21,670 nucleotides of DNA from an uncultured Oscillospiraceae bacterium (GTDB taxonomy: Bacteria; Bacillota; Clostridia; Oscillospirales; Acutalibacteraceae): the NCBI GenBank assembly GCA_900541905.1, contig UQLQ01000026.1, positions 1 through 21,670 of the forward strand, read 5' to 3'. The position numbers were made by a program, and so were the translations under genes. Shown here one piece after another: positions 1-7,700 of the stretch. Every line of letters starts with the position of its first letter. Position 1 is the stretch's first letter. Under the pieces are notes generated by a model that made no database searches, was not told the origin of the DNA, and saw only the letters and a program-made list of their open reading frames with translations.

Positions 1-66
1 CAGTGTTGTCAATATATTATCCAATAGTTTTATAGTTTTCATATTTTCTTTACATTTGATAGAAAT

Positions 67-110
67 AAAATAAGAGAATCAATCTTTTGAAAGATTGATT
101 CTCTTATTTT
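67..110 (-). terminator. Intrinsic terminator of the tRNA cluster
   Basis: A near-perfect hairpin lies directly after the tRNA-Lys CCA end. Positions 67-86 pair with 91-110 across a tight loop, and on the minus strand a T-rich run follows. The stem is almost entirely A/T plus AGAGAATC. It would stop transcription of the tRNA cluster and, because it is symmetric, could also act on plus-strand transcripts. Confidence 0.85.
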
Positions 111-186
111 TGGTGATCCATCGGAGATTCGAACTCCGGACACCCTGATTAAAAGTCAGGTGCTCTGCCAGCTGAGCTAATGGATC
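111..186 (-). tRNA. tRNA-Lys (anticodon TTT)
   Basis: The minus strand folds as a 76-nt cloverleaf with an encoded CCA end. The seven-base acceptor stem GATCCAT/ATGGATC pairs fully. The D-arm contains AGCTCAGCTGG and the T-arm contains GTTCGAATC. The anticodon loop is CTTTTAA between CCTGA and TCAGG, giving anticodon TTT. It is the last gene of the cluster and appears to have its own promoter at 210-238. Confidence 0.97.
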
Positions 187-209
187 GTCATAAAAATGAC
201 AACTTATAT

Positions 210-238
210 ATAATAGCAGATTTTTCTGCCCTTGTCAA
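210..238 (-). promoter_or_regulatory. Promoter for tRNA-Lys inside the cluster
   Basis: On the minus strand a perfect -35 TTGACA (233-238) and a -10 TATTAT (210-215) are separated by 17 bases. The start would fall just upstream of a short hairpin (GTCAT, four A, ATGAC on the plus strand, 187-200) that abuts the mature tRNA-Lys 5' end. tRNA-Lys can therefore be made independently of the four upstream tRNAs. Confidence 0.7.
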
Positions 239-245
239 CAAAATT

Positions 246-265
246 TTCTGCCTTTTTTGGCAGAA
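246..265 (-). terminator. Hairpin after tRNA-Gln, possible partial terminator
   Basis: A perfect 7-bp stem (TTCTGCC/GGCAGAA) with a six-base A/T loop lies four bases beyond the tRNA-Gln CCA. On the minus strand it is followed by AATTTTG, a weak U-tract. It sits just before the internal tRNA-Lys promoter, which suggests partial termination or 3'-end processing. Confidence 0.5.
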
Positions 266-269
266 TATT

Positions 270-344
270 TGGCTGGGCTGGCAGGATTCGAACCTACGAA
301 TGACGGAGTCAAAGTCCGTTGCCTTACCGCTTGGCGACAGCCCA
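270..344 (-). tRNA. tRNA-Gln (anticodon TTG)
   Basis: A 75-nt cloverleaf on the minus strand with encoded CCA. The acceptor stem is TGGGCTG/CAGCCCA and the discriminator base is G. The D-arm contains CGCCAAGCGG and the T-arm contains GTTCGAATC. The anticodon loop CTTTGAC lies between ACGGA and TCCGT, giving anticodon TTG. Confidence 0.97.
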
Positions 345-350
345 ATATAG

Positions 351-379
351 ACACAGAATGTACATAGTATATTCTGTGT
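351..379 (-). other. Spacer hairpin between tRNA-His and tRNA-Gln
   Basis: Positions 351-359 (ACACAGAAT) pair perfectly with 371-379 (ATTCTGTGT), and the stem extends inward by four more pairs including one wobble. There is no T-run, so it is more likely a processing or folding element in the tRNA precursor than a terminator. Confidence 0.5.
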
Positions 380-389
380 TATGTACAAA

Positions 390-467
390 TGGGGTGGATA
401 GTCGGATTCGAACCGACGGTCTCCAGTGCCACAAACTGGCGCTTTAACCAACTAAGCTATACCCACC
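390..467 (-). tRNA. tRNA-His (anticodon GTG)
   Basis: A 78-nt gene including CCA and the extra G at position -1 that marks tRNA-His; this G pairs with discriminator C73. The acceptor stem is GTGGGTA/TATCCAC with one G-U pair. The anticodon loop TTGTGGC lies between CCAGT and ACTGG, giving anticodon GTG. Only three bases separate it from tRNA-Arg. Confidence 0.97.
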
Positions 468-470
468 ATA

Positions 471-547
471 TGGCGCGCTGAAAGGGATTCGAACCCCTGG
501 CCTACTGCTTAGAAGGCAGTTGCTCTATCCAGCTGAGCTATCAGCGC
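471..547 (-). tRNA. tRNA-Arg (anticodon TCT)
   Basis: A 77-nt cloverleaf with encoded CCA. The acceptor stem GCGCTGA/TCAGCGC pairs fully and the discriminator is G. The anticodon loop CTTCTAA lies between ACTGC and GCAGT, giving anticodon TCT, which reads the rare AGA/AGG codons. Confidence 0.97.
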
Positions 548-557
548 ATTTGTAATG

Positions 558-631
558 TGGAGCGGGTGATGGGAATCGAACCCACGCGACCAGCTTGGAA
601 GGCTGGAGTTCTACCATTGAACTACACCCGC
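558..631 (-). tRNA. tRNA-Gly (anticodon TCC)
   Basis: A 74-nt cloverleaf with encoded CCA. The acceptor stem GCGGGTG/CACCCGC pairs fully and the discriminator is T. The anticodon loop CTTCCAA lies between CCAGC and GCTGG, giving anticodon TCC. It is the first gene of the cluster in the direction of transcription. Confidence 0.97.
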
Positions 632-636
632 ACTTT

Positions 637-672
637 CGACAACGTTATGAATTATAGCATATAACATTGTCG
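637..672. repeat. Inverted repeat flanking the -10 of the tRNA promoter
   Basis: The arms 637-648 (CGACAACGTTAT) and 661-672 (ATAACATTGTCG) are complementary at 11 of 12 positions, separated by 12 bases that contain the -10 box. One arm lies in the promoter spacer and the other at the expected start site. This geometry suits a DNA operator better than an RNA hairpin. The binding protein is unknown. Confidence 0.55.
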
Positions 673-680
673 TCTGTCAA
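651..680 (-). promoter_or_regulatory. Main promoter of the tRNA cluster
   Basis: On the minus strand a perfect -35 TTGACA (675-680), an 18-base spacer and a perfect -10 TATAAT (651-656), preceded by TGC, which makes an extended -10. It lies about 20 bases before tRNA-Gly. This is the strongest sigma-A promoter in the window by eye. Confidence 0.88.
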
Positions 681-753
681 TAGCTTTTTTCAATATATTG
701 GTTACTTTTTTTCTAAAAGCTATTATTACCATATGGTGGATATTTTATTCACC

Positions 754-3060
754 TTAAATAGAATTCAATTTTATTTCATCATTCTCAACTGTAATTGCAA
801 TTCCTGTAACCTGCTGGTCGTAATGTGTTACAAGCAGCGCTGCAATTTGATCCTCTATCTTCTTGCGAATCAGATTTCTCAAATCACGCGCACCGCTCTT
901 GCCGCCAATGGCATGGTCAGCCAGCCAGCTAAGCACAGCATCGTCATATTTTAATGTAATATTGCGTTCTTTTAAAGAATCCACGTATTCATCAATCATG
1001 AGACGTGCAATTGCCTGAAAATCGGTTCCCGTTAATTCGTGGAAGATAATAATTTCATCCACACGACTTAAAAATTCAGGACGTAAAAATTCTGACAATG
1101 CTTTCATCGTCTTATCGCGAGTCACATCTGCTGCATTTTTTGCAAAACCAAGCGCAGATTCTTTTCTTTCACTTCCTGCATTGGAGGTCATAACAATAAT
1201 GGTATTTTCAAAATTAACCACACGACCGTGAGCGTCTGTAATTTTGCCTTCGTCCAAAATTTGGAGCAAAATATTCATGACATCAGGATGTGCTTTTTCA
1301 ATTTCATCAAATAAAATCACAGAATAAGGTTTTCTTCTTACTTTTTCCGTCATTTGACCTGCTTCATCATAGCCAACATAGCCCGGCGGTGAACCGATGA
1401 TACGGGAGACAGAGTGTTTCTCCATAAATTCGGACATATCCAAGCGAATGAGTGCGTCAGGAGTGTCGAACAACTCGTGAGACAACACTTTTACCAATTC
1501 GGTTTTTCCCACGCCTGTAGGCCCTACAAAGATAAAGGAAGCCGGTCTACGTCTTGGACTGATTTGCACTTTACTTCTCCTGATAGCAGCCGCCACTGCT
1601 TCCACAGCTTCTTTTTGACCAATCACCTTAGAGTTTAATTTGCCCTCTAAATCTGCAAGTTTTTTCAGTTCACTTTCCTGAATGCGGCTCGCAGGAATAC
1701 CGGTCCATAATTCAATCACATGAGCCAGGTCTTCTTCTGTCACGGAAGAATGCAGCGCATCTTGTTCCAAAGACTTTGTCTTTTCTTCCAAACGGGCAAT
1801 TTCACAGCGTGTTTCCGCCAGTTTTTCATAATCCGGTTCAGCACCGTCTGCTGTCATTTGTTCTTCCTGTTCTTTTAATTTTTCCAGCTCAAATTTTGCT
1901 GTATCATACTCCGCCATAGAGGCATTGCGCAAAGCTGCGCAGGCACAAGATTCATCCATTAAGTCAATTGCTTTGTCAGGCAAGAAACGGTCTGTAATAT
2001 AGCGTTCTGACAGTACAACAGCACGTTTGATAATATAATCTGAAAGCTGCACTCTATGATAGTTTTCATAATAAGATTTAATGCCCAACAGTACATGAAT
2101 AGTATCGTCCACAGAAGGTTCCACTACCGTTACAGGTTGAAAACGTCTTTCCAAAGCAGTATCTTTTTCAATATATTTTCGATACTCTGTAAATGTGGTA
2201 GCGCCAATAACCTGAATTTCTCCGCGAGAGAGAGCAGGTTTTAAAATATTGGCCGCATTCATGGAGCCTTCCGCATCACCTGTTCCTACCAGATTATGCA
2301 CTTCGTCGATAAACAGAATAATATTCCCGTCTGCCTTTACTTCATCTACCAAACCTTTGATACGACTTTCAAATTGACCTCTAAATTGAGTTCCTGCTAC
2401 CAAAGCAGTTAAGTCTAATAAATGAATTTCTTTCTTTTTCAGGCGTGCAGGAACATTTCCCTGTGCAATACGAATGGAAAGTCCCTCCGCAATGGCAGTT
2501 TTACCAACGCCGGGCTCACCGATTAGACAAGGATTGTTTTTTGTTCTTCTGCTTAGAATTTGAATCACGCGCGCAATTTCATTGTCACGTCCAATAATGG
2601 CATCCAACTCTCCATTTTTTGCTTTTCCTGTTAAGTTGGTGCAATACATGTTCAAATATTTCCGTTTTTTCTTTTTCTTATCGTCTGTTTTTCTGGAAGA
2701 AGCATCTGTTTCTTCCTGTTCCTTTGTGGTTTCTTCTCCATTAGGACCTTGGAATATATTTTTCAGGAATGGGAAAGTAGCTGCACCGCCTTGTGTGAAG
2801 CCGTTTTCATCCCCATTCTCATCATCGTCATCATCAGTTGGCATCATAGCACCATCCATAGACATCAAACCGCTTAATTCGGATTCCATGGATTCCATCA
2901 TTTCTTCCGTAATGCCCATTTTTTCCATTAAATCATTGACCGGTTTAATGCCCAGCTCTTTTGCGCAAACAAGGCAATAACCCTGACTTTGCTGCGCATC
3001 TGTCGAACCTGAGACAAATACAACAGCGGGTCTTTTTTTGCAACGTGTACACATCATCAT
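754..3060 (-). CDS. clpE: ClpE-like AAA+ unfoldase with N-terminal zinc finger
   Basis: A 768-residue Hsp100 ATPase expected to unfold proteins and feed them to ClpP in the cytoplasm. Residues 4-33 hold one zinc finger (CTRC and CLVC), as in ClpE. Next comes an acidic linker (about 75-88) and a lysine-rich patch (128-133). AAA domain 1 has Walker A GEPGVGKT at 181-188 and Walker B ILFIDE at 248-253. A coiled coil follows at about 384-436. AAA domain 2 has Walker A GPTGVGKT at 513-520 and pore loop GYVGY at 560-564. The ClpP-docking tripeptide is LGF at 637-639. The double ClpN repeat of ClpC is absent, hence ClpE-like. No ctsR, mcsA or mcsB is adjacent. The start is one of three consecutive ATG codons behind GGAGAAGAG. 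It is the last gene of the long minus-strand run. Confidence 0.88.
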   Translation of the reverse strand: MMMCTRCKKRPAVVFVSGSTDAQQSQGYCLVCAKELGIKPVNDLMEKMGITEEMMESMESELSGLMSMDGAMMPTDDDDDENGDENGFTQGGAATFPFLKNIFQGPNGEETTKEQEETDASSRKTDDKKKKKRKYLNMYCTNLTGKAKNGELDAIIGRDNEIARVIQILSRRTKNNPCLIGEPGVGKTAIAEGLSIRIAQGNVPARLKKKEIHLLDLTALVAGTQFRGQFESRIKGLVDEVKADGNIILFIDEVHNLVGTGDAEGSMNAANILKPALSRGEIQVIGATTFTEYRKYIEKDTALERRFQPVTVVEPSVDDTIHVLLGIKSYYENYHRVQLSDYIIKRAVVLSERYITDRFLPDKAIDLMDESCACAALRNASMAEYDTAKFELEKLKEQEEQMTADGAEPDYEKLAETRCEIARLEEKTKSLEQDALHSSVTEEDLAHVIELWTGIPASRIQESELKKLADLEGKLNSKVIGQKEAVEAVAAAIRRSKVQISPRRRPASFIFVGPTGVGKTELVKVLSHELFDTPDALIRLDMSEFMEKHSVSRIIGSPPGYVGYDEAGQMTEKVRRKPYSVILFDEIEKAHPDVMNILLQILDEGKITDAHGRVVNFENTIIVMTSNAGSERKESALGFAKNAADVTRDKTMKALSEFLRPEFLSRVDEIIIFHELTGTDFQAIARLMIDEYVDSLKERNITLKYDDAVLSWLADHAIGGKSGARDLRNLIRKKIEDQIAALLVTHYDQQVTGIAITVENDEIKLNSI

Positions 3061-3152
3061 AAAAATTTTTCTCTTCTCCGCTACCGCAACGGATTTTTCA
3101 CCCTGCCCTGCGGTTAAATTAGGACAGTTCTAACCAATCGGTAAGTTCGCAA

Positions 3153-3848
3153 TTATATAAACCACGAAGTAATAGGATTATTATAAAAAATAAATTGATA
3201 AATAAAGGAGTTATCCAATACTTGTTTCATGGGTTCTGAGCTGTTGCCTATCACAGGCATCAGCAGCTGTAACAAAATACATACCAAGAAGATATAAACA
3301 ACACCTTTAAATATGCCAAATAAACCGCCCAGTATACCGTCTACCTGACATAAAACCGGCAAACGAAATACATTGCCGATTAATTTTATTACTAAGCGTA
3401 CCAATATCACCAAAATAAAGAACAAAATGACAGTTAGCAACAATTGCAGCAGCCATATCACAGCAGGAGAAATCAAATCCGCTGTTGCAGGTGCCGCATT
3501 ATTTCCTGCTGCCTGTAAACTTTGTTCAATCTGTGACGAAGTAATTCCCTGATTGTTCAGTGTATTACTTAAAAAGCCCGGTAAATTTGCTACGACCTGT
3601 GCAGCCTTTTCCGGGAAAGATGCCAACGCATCATTAGAGAGGACTGCTGAGATATTATCAATCAGTTTTTCTCTAAAAATACCTTGGTACAGGGCATTTG
3701 CAATCAAACCTGCCAACACCCAAGCCAAAAACATGGCAATGACTGCACCGATAAAACCGGCAATGCTTTTAAAAAATCCTTTCTTATAGCCGAAAACGAC
3801 ACAAAGTAAGATAATAATGACAAAGCCAATATCCAATAGGATACCCAT
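3153..3848 (-). CDS. cvpA: CvpA family membrane protein
   Basis: A 231-residue integral membrane protein resembling the CvpA (colicin V production) family, whose exact role is unclear in Gram-positive bacteria. Predicted membrane segments are at about 3-20, 25-50, 128-156 and 172-200. The family-like N-terminus has a hydrophobic helix followed by GYKKGFFKSI. The extracellular part between segments 2 and 3 is rich in Asn, Gln and Ala. The ATG follows a perfect AGGAGG six bases upstream. It lies between the DUF5711 gene and clpE and probably has its own promoter at 3877-3905. Confidence 0.85.
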   Translation of the reverse strand: MGILLDIGFVIIILLCVVFGYKKGFFKSIAGFIGAVIAMFLAWVLAGLIANALYQGIFREKLIDNISAVLSNDALASFPEKAAQVVANLPGFLSNTLNNQGITSSQIEQSLQAAGNNAAPATADLISPAVIWLLQLLLTVILFFILVILVRLVIKLIGNVFRLPVLCQVDGILGGLFGIFKGVVYIFLVCILLQLLMPVIGNSSEPMKQVLDNSFIYQFIFYNNPITSWFI

Positions 3849-3876
3849 GTATAACCTCCTGGTTTGTTACCCTGTT

Positions 3877-3905
3877 AATATAACACAAATTGCATTACTT
3901 CACAA
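3877..3905 (-). promoter_or_regulatory. Probable internal promoter before cvpA
   Basis: On the minus strand a -35-like TTGTGA (3900-3905) and -10 TATATT (3877-3882) are separated by 17 bases, with TGT just before the -10 (extended type). It lies in the 66-base gap between the DUF5711 gene and cvpA and would drive cvpA and clpE separately from the upstream genes. Confidence 0.5.
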
Positions 3906-3914
3906 GGGCTGCGC

Positions 3915-5213
3915 CTATGAAAATCTTGCCTGACGAACTTGGCTGACACCCAGAACATAAACGGTAGCTTCGTCCGCCAAAGCAATGCCTCTTGCATCTG
4001 AGCCGGCCTCTGCAGTGCTGAAGGAATTGCCGCTGCTGGCTGAGTAACCTGTTATGGTACTGTCGGTCAAAATTGCAGCTGTATCCCCATACAAAGAAAC
4101 CGCATCAATTTTATTTTGACTTTCTATGACGCACTTTTCAGAGGCGCTGCTGTCTAAAATAACCAGTTTACTTGCAGATTGATTATCATAAGGAGTCAGC
4201 GCCAATGCCACTCTGTTTTTATCGATTGCATAGTCTGTCATTTGGCGGGACTGATAGTTGTAATCTACCTTTTCACCCGTAGTACCGTTAATCATGCTGG
4301 TAGTAGTGTCTCCAATTGCAGCAACCGTACCGTTATCCATATACTCTACTTTTTCCATTAACACTTCATTATATGTTAATATGGCTATCGGCTCAGGATC
4401 GGAAAAGTCAAAGATATAGACTGCGGAAACAATACCGCCGTCTTTTGCTGTGATACCGGAAACCGCCGCTCTGGTACCGTCGCTGTTCAATGAAATATCC
4501 GTTACATAATATTCAGAAAAATCATATTTATACTGTACGGTATTATCTGTTAAATATACGGATAAAGAAGACGGGTATCCTTGTGTTTCGGTCACCAACG
4601 CATATCGTCCGCTTCCTGCAATATCGCCTGCTATAATATTATTACTGGTATTGCCGGAATATATCGTATTAGAGCTACCTTCTATTTTAAATCCGTTTCC
4701 TCCCAAATTATAAATGAGATATTTACCGCTTGTCGCCTGCAAAACAGGGCTGTTAAAACTATGCTGACGGTTGATAGATTGATTGGCACTGCTGTTCATA
4801 ACCGTTAAGGCGGTGTCACTTACAGTAACCACATTTTTATCCAACGTCATAAAATTACCGCGATTGACAGAACTTCCTACAATGGATGTTGGATATCCGT
4901 CCCCTTGTCCGCTTCCTACAGTAATACTCCGAAACCATTGACCAATTCCGGAAGAACTGTCTACACTGAACCAGATGAACAGACCCAAAACCACAGCAAG
5001 TAATACTGCTATGATAGCATAAACCCACTTTGGTAACTTGGAAAGCGGTGTTTTTTTCTTCATACGTTTTGGTGCATTTTTTTTACGGTCAGGAGAAATT
5101 ACCGGTTCTTCTTGAGATTTTTCGACTTGGTCTGCACTGGGCAAATTCGTTTTTCCGGCAAAATTATCTAAAAATTGACCTTTGTTATTTTTTTTATTTT
5201 CATCCATTGCCAT
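3915..5213 (-). CDS. DUF5711 family membrane-anchored protein
   Basis: A 432-residue protein of unknown function. The first 60 residues are charged and cytoplasmic, ending in a basic stretch. One membrane helix (about 62-83) follows. The rest is a long Ser/Thr/Asn/Gly-rich extracytoplasmic domain with repeated short beta-strand patterns, such as VYIFDFSDPEP and KLVILDSSASEK, consistent with a beta-propeller-like fold. This matches what I know of DUF5711 proteins of Clostridia; the family name is by recall. The start is ATG behind AAAGGTG, and a second ATG two codons later is also possible. It lies 52 bases after truA and 66 before cvpA. Confidence 0.75.
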   Translation of the reverse strand: MAMDENKKNNKGQFLDNFAGKTNLPSADQVEKSQEEPVISPDRKKNAPKRMKKKTPLSKLPKWVYAIIAVLLAVVLGLFIWFSVDSSSGIGQWFRSITVGSGQGDGYPTSIVGSSVNRGNFMTLDKNVVTVSDTALTVMNSSANQSINRQHSFNSPVLQATSGKYLIYNLGGNGFKIEGSSNTIYSGNTSNNIIAGDIAGSGRYALVTETQGYPSSLSVYLTDNTVQYKYDFSEYYVTDISLNSDGTRAAVSGITAKDGGIVSAVYIFDFSDPEPIAILTYNEVLMEKVEYMDNGTVAAIGDTTTSMINGTTGEKVDYNYQSRQMTDYAIDKNRVALALTPYDNQSASKLVILDSSASEKCVIESQNKIDAVSLYGDTAAILTDSTITGYSASSGNSFSTAEAGSDARGIALADEATVYVLGVSQVRQARFS

Positions 5214-5265
5214 ATAACACCTTTCTTAAAATCTCAAATTCCTTTTGCTGTTTCCACTCTGTCTG

Positions 5266-6003
5266 TTAATAAAATACACGGTTTAAATACAATCCGCATG
5301 GCGGTGCTGTAGGTCCCGCCATTTTTCTGTTTTTTGCTTCCAAAATATGTGGAATATCTTCCGGCTGAAATTTTCCTTGCGCTACTCTGAGCAAAGTTCC
5401 AACCATAATACGTACCATATTATAAAGGAATCCATCCGCAGATACGGTAAACAACACCATATCGCCTGCTCTTTCTACCTTTGCCTCTGTTACGGTTCGT
5501 ACCATATCGCCCATTTTGCGTTGGTCCAACGTACAAAAAGACGTAAAATCATGGGAACCAATATAATGTTTTGCAGCTTCATGCAGCTGTTTTTCATCCA
5601 GAGCATACCAATAATGATGGGCATAACCATCCAAAAAAGGGTCTCTGATGGGATGATTCCACATCTTATAAACATATTCTTTTCCTTTGCAGGAGTATCT
5701 TGCGTGAAAATCATCATCTACTTGCTCACAGCTATGTACTGCAATGTTGGGCGGCAGAAAATGATTCAGCGCTGCTACCAGCCTTTGTTCCGGAATGCTG
5801 TGCTCCAGTTTCATGCTGATGCAATACTCATATGCATGTACACCCGAATCTGTTCTGCTGCAGCCTTTCAAATTCGGCTGTATACCCAAAATATTTTTTA
5901 AGGCGTCCTGAAATACTTCCTGTACCGTAACAGCATTTTTCTGTATTTGCCAGCCGTGATAATATTTTCCGTCATATGAAATTTTCAAAAGCAAATTTCT
6001 CAT
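5266..6003 (-). CDS. truA: tRNA pseudouridine synthase A
   Basis: A 245-residue enzyme that converts uridine 38-40 in the anticodon arm of tRNAs to pseudouridine. The catalytic aspartate is D52 in SRTDSGVHA, the hallmark of TruA. The C-terminal part has GFLYNMVRIMVGTLL, another conserved TruA block, and the length is normal. The ATG lies 11 bases after AAAGGA, slightly far. It is 15 bases after ecfT, the usual Bacillota neighbourhood (ecfA1-ecfA2-ecfT-truA). Confidence 0.96.
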   Translation of the reverse strand: MRNLLLKISYDGKYYHGWQIQKNAVTVQEVFQDALKNILGIQPNLKGCSRTDSGVHAYEYCISMKLEHSIPEQRLVAALNHFLPPNIAVHSCEQVDDDFHARYSCKGKEYVYKMWNHPIRDPFLDGYAHHYWYALDEKQLHEAAKHYIGSHDFTSFCTLDQRKMGDMVRTVTEAKVERAGDMVLFTVSADGFLYNMVRIMVGTLLRVAQGKFQPEDIPHILEAKNRKMAGPTAPPCGLYLNRVFY

Positions 6004-6018
6004 ATATGGATATATCCT

Positions 6019-6837
6019 TTATATCAAAAAGTTTTCTACTACAAATAAATTGAGCAGTACAACACCTGCACAAACTGCTACCGTAATTAAAGAAGTTACA
6101 ACATCTTTTGTGGTGATATGCAAAACTTTCATCTTCGTTCTGCCCTTACCACCATTATAGCATCTGCATTCCATAGCCATTGCCAAATCATACGCACGGC
6201 GGAAAGAAGATACAAACAACGGTATCAACACAGGGATTAACGCCTTAACACGAGAGATAATACCGCCGCTTTCCAAATCGGCTCCTCTTGCCTTTTGTGC
6301 GCTCATAATTTTATCGGTTTCCTCCAGCAAAGTAGGGACAAACCGTAATGCAATGGTCATCATCATAGCGATTTCATGTACTTTGATGCGGAAAATCTTC
6401 AGCGGCTTCATCAGTCGTTCCAGCGCGTCGGTCAACTGAGTCGGAGATGTGGTATACGTTAAAATAGAACTCATTAAAATGAGCACCACAATACGAACTG
6501 CAATAAAAATAGCATTGCGGATACCGCCTGTTGTAATTTGTATAAAGCCCCATTGTACCAATACGGTTCCTCCGCCGTAAAACAAGTTCAATATAGAGGT
6601 AAACAGTACAATGAACAATACACCGCGGATACTTCGTATATATCTGGTAAACGGTACGCCTGACAGCAGCATTGCCACCAATGTAAATACCGTCATCAAA
6701 CCCAAACTTGAAAAATTGCCCGCTATAAATATAAAAACAATATTAACTAATGTTAATAGAACTTTTACTCTTGGGTCCAGTTTATGGATAATAGACTTAC
6801 CCGGAAAATACTGGCCTAATGTAACGTCCTTAATCAT
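6019..6837 (-). CDS. ecfT: ECF transporter transmembrane subunit EcfT
   Basis: A 272-residue membrane subunit that couples the EcfA1/EcfA2 ATPases to exchangeable substrate-binding S proteins for uptake of vitamins and similar micronutrients. Hydrophobic segments are at about 26-60, 70-88, 105-128 and 247-270. The first coupling motif is ARG at 183-185 (QKARGADLESG). The second is MECRCYNGG at about 222-230, where the family usually has A/C-R-G/C. The start chosen is the ATG at 6837 behind GAGGAG; an ATG seven codons upstream lacks this spacing. The gene overlaps the end of ecfA2 by eight bases, suggesting translational coupling. No S subunit is encoded here, as expected for a shared (group II) module. 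Confidence 0.93.
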   Translation of the reverse strand: MIKDVTLGQYFPGKSIIHKLDPRVKVLLTLVNIVFIFIAGNFSSLGLMTVFTLVAMLLSGVPFTRYIRSIRGVLFIVLFTSILNLFYGGGTVLVQWGFIQITTGGIRNAIFIAVRIVVLILMSSILTYTTSPTQLTDALERLMKPLKIFRIKVHEIAMMMTIALRFVPTLLEETDKIMSAQKARGADLESGGIISRVKALIPVLIPLFVSSFRRAYDLAMAMECRCYNGGKGRTKMKVLHITTKDVVTSLITVAVCAGVVLLNLFVVENFLI

Positions 6838-7696
6838 TGGCGGCTCCTCTCTGCACAAGTGGCAAAATTTCTTTTACTGCCTGCTCCAGTGTAAATACAG
6901 CAGGGTCCACAGGGTACCCGTTTTCATGCAGTTTCATCATGATTTTTGTAACCTGCGGCACACGCAAACCGATTTGCTCCAGCTCTTTCGCGTGAGAAAA
7001 TACCTTTGCGGTTTCGTCAAACAAAAAGACTTTGCTTTCATTCATCACCAAAACACGGTCTGCTACCCGCGCAATATCTTCCATACTGTGAGATACCAGA
7101 ATGACCGTATTCTGACGCTGTTTATGATACGCTTTTATCTGACTGAGCAAATGGTCTCTGCCTTGTGGGTCCAATCCTGCCGTAGGCTCGTCCAGAATCA
7201 AAACATCGGGGTCCATGGCTATCACGCCTGCAATGGCCGCACGGCGTTTTTCACCGCCGGACAAGTCAAACGGTGATTTTTCCAGCAACGCATGGTCCAA
7301 ACCCACAAAATCCACAGCCTGCATTACGCGCTGATTGACTTCATCCTGTGAAAGCCCCATATTTCTGGGACCAAATCCAATATCTTTGATTACAGTGTCT
7401 TCAAACAGCTGATATTCCGAATATTGAAATACCATGCCAACCTGAAAGCGTACTTTGCGAATTTCTTTCTTTTTTTCCCAAATATCTTTTCCGTTTAACA
7501 ACACAGTGCCTGACGTTGGTCTGAGCAATCCGTTCAGCTGCTGTATCAGTGTGGATTTACCGGAACCTGTATGACCGATTAAGCCAATGAATTCGCCTTT
7601 TTTAATTGCGATGTTTACATCTTCGATTGCCGTTTTGCTAAATGGCGTTCCGGCGCCGTAAGTATACGTAAGATTTTTTGTTTCTATTACATTCAT
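6830..7696 (-). CDS. ecfA2: ECF transporter ATPase EcfA2
   Basis: A 288-residue ABC ATPase of the energy-coupling module. It has Walker A GHTGSGKST at 41-49, Q-loop Q91, signature LSGGEKRR at 145-152, Walker B LILDEP at 166-171 and switch histidine H203. The position after ecfA1 and the signature variant LSGGE identify it as the second ATPase. It starts four bases after the ecfA1 stop, with its AAGGAG ribosome binding site inside the ecfA1 3' end. It forms a heterodimer with EcfA1 on the cytoplasmic face of EcfT. Confidence 0.94.
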   Translation of the reverse strand: MNVIETKNLTYTYGAGTPFSKTAIEDVNIAIKKGEFIGLIGHTGSGKSTLIQQLNGLLRPTSGTVLLNGKDIWEKKKEIRKVRFQVGMVFQYSEYQLFEDTVIKDIGFGPRNMGLSQDEVNQRVMQAVDFVGLDHALLEKSPFDLSGGEKRRAAIAGVIAMDPDVLILDEPTAGLDPQGRDHLLSQIKAYHKQRQNTVILVSHSMEDIARVADRVLVMNESKVFLFDETAKVFSHAKELEQIGLRVPQVTKIMMKLHENGYPVDPAVFTLEQAVKEILPLVQRGAAND

Positions 7697-7700
7697 CGGC

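Noticed and set aside
1..20. TTGACA on the minus strand near the left edge
   Set aside because: It could be a -35 of a promoter pointing out of the window, but the -10 region is not available.
188..451. Minus-strand open frame of 87 codons across the tRNA genes
   Set aside because: It runs through tRNA-Gln and part of tRNA-His, which fold perfectly, and has no ribosome binding site.
5347..5901. Plus-strand open frame of 184 codons
   Set aside because: It is antisense to truA, whose catalytic motif is intact; the translated peptide is Cys/Ile-rich with no recognisable pattern.
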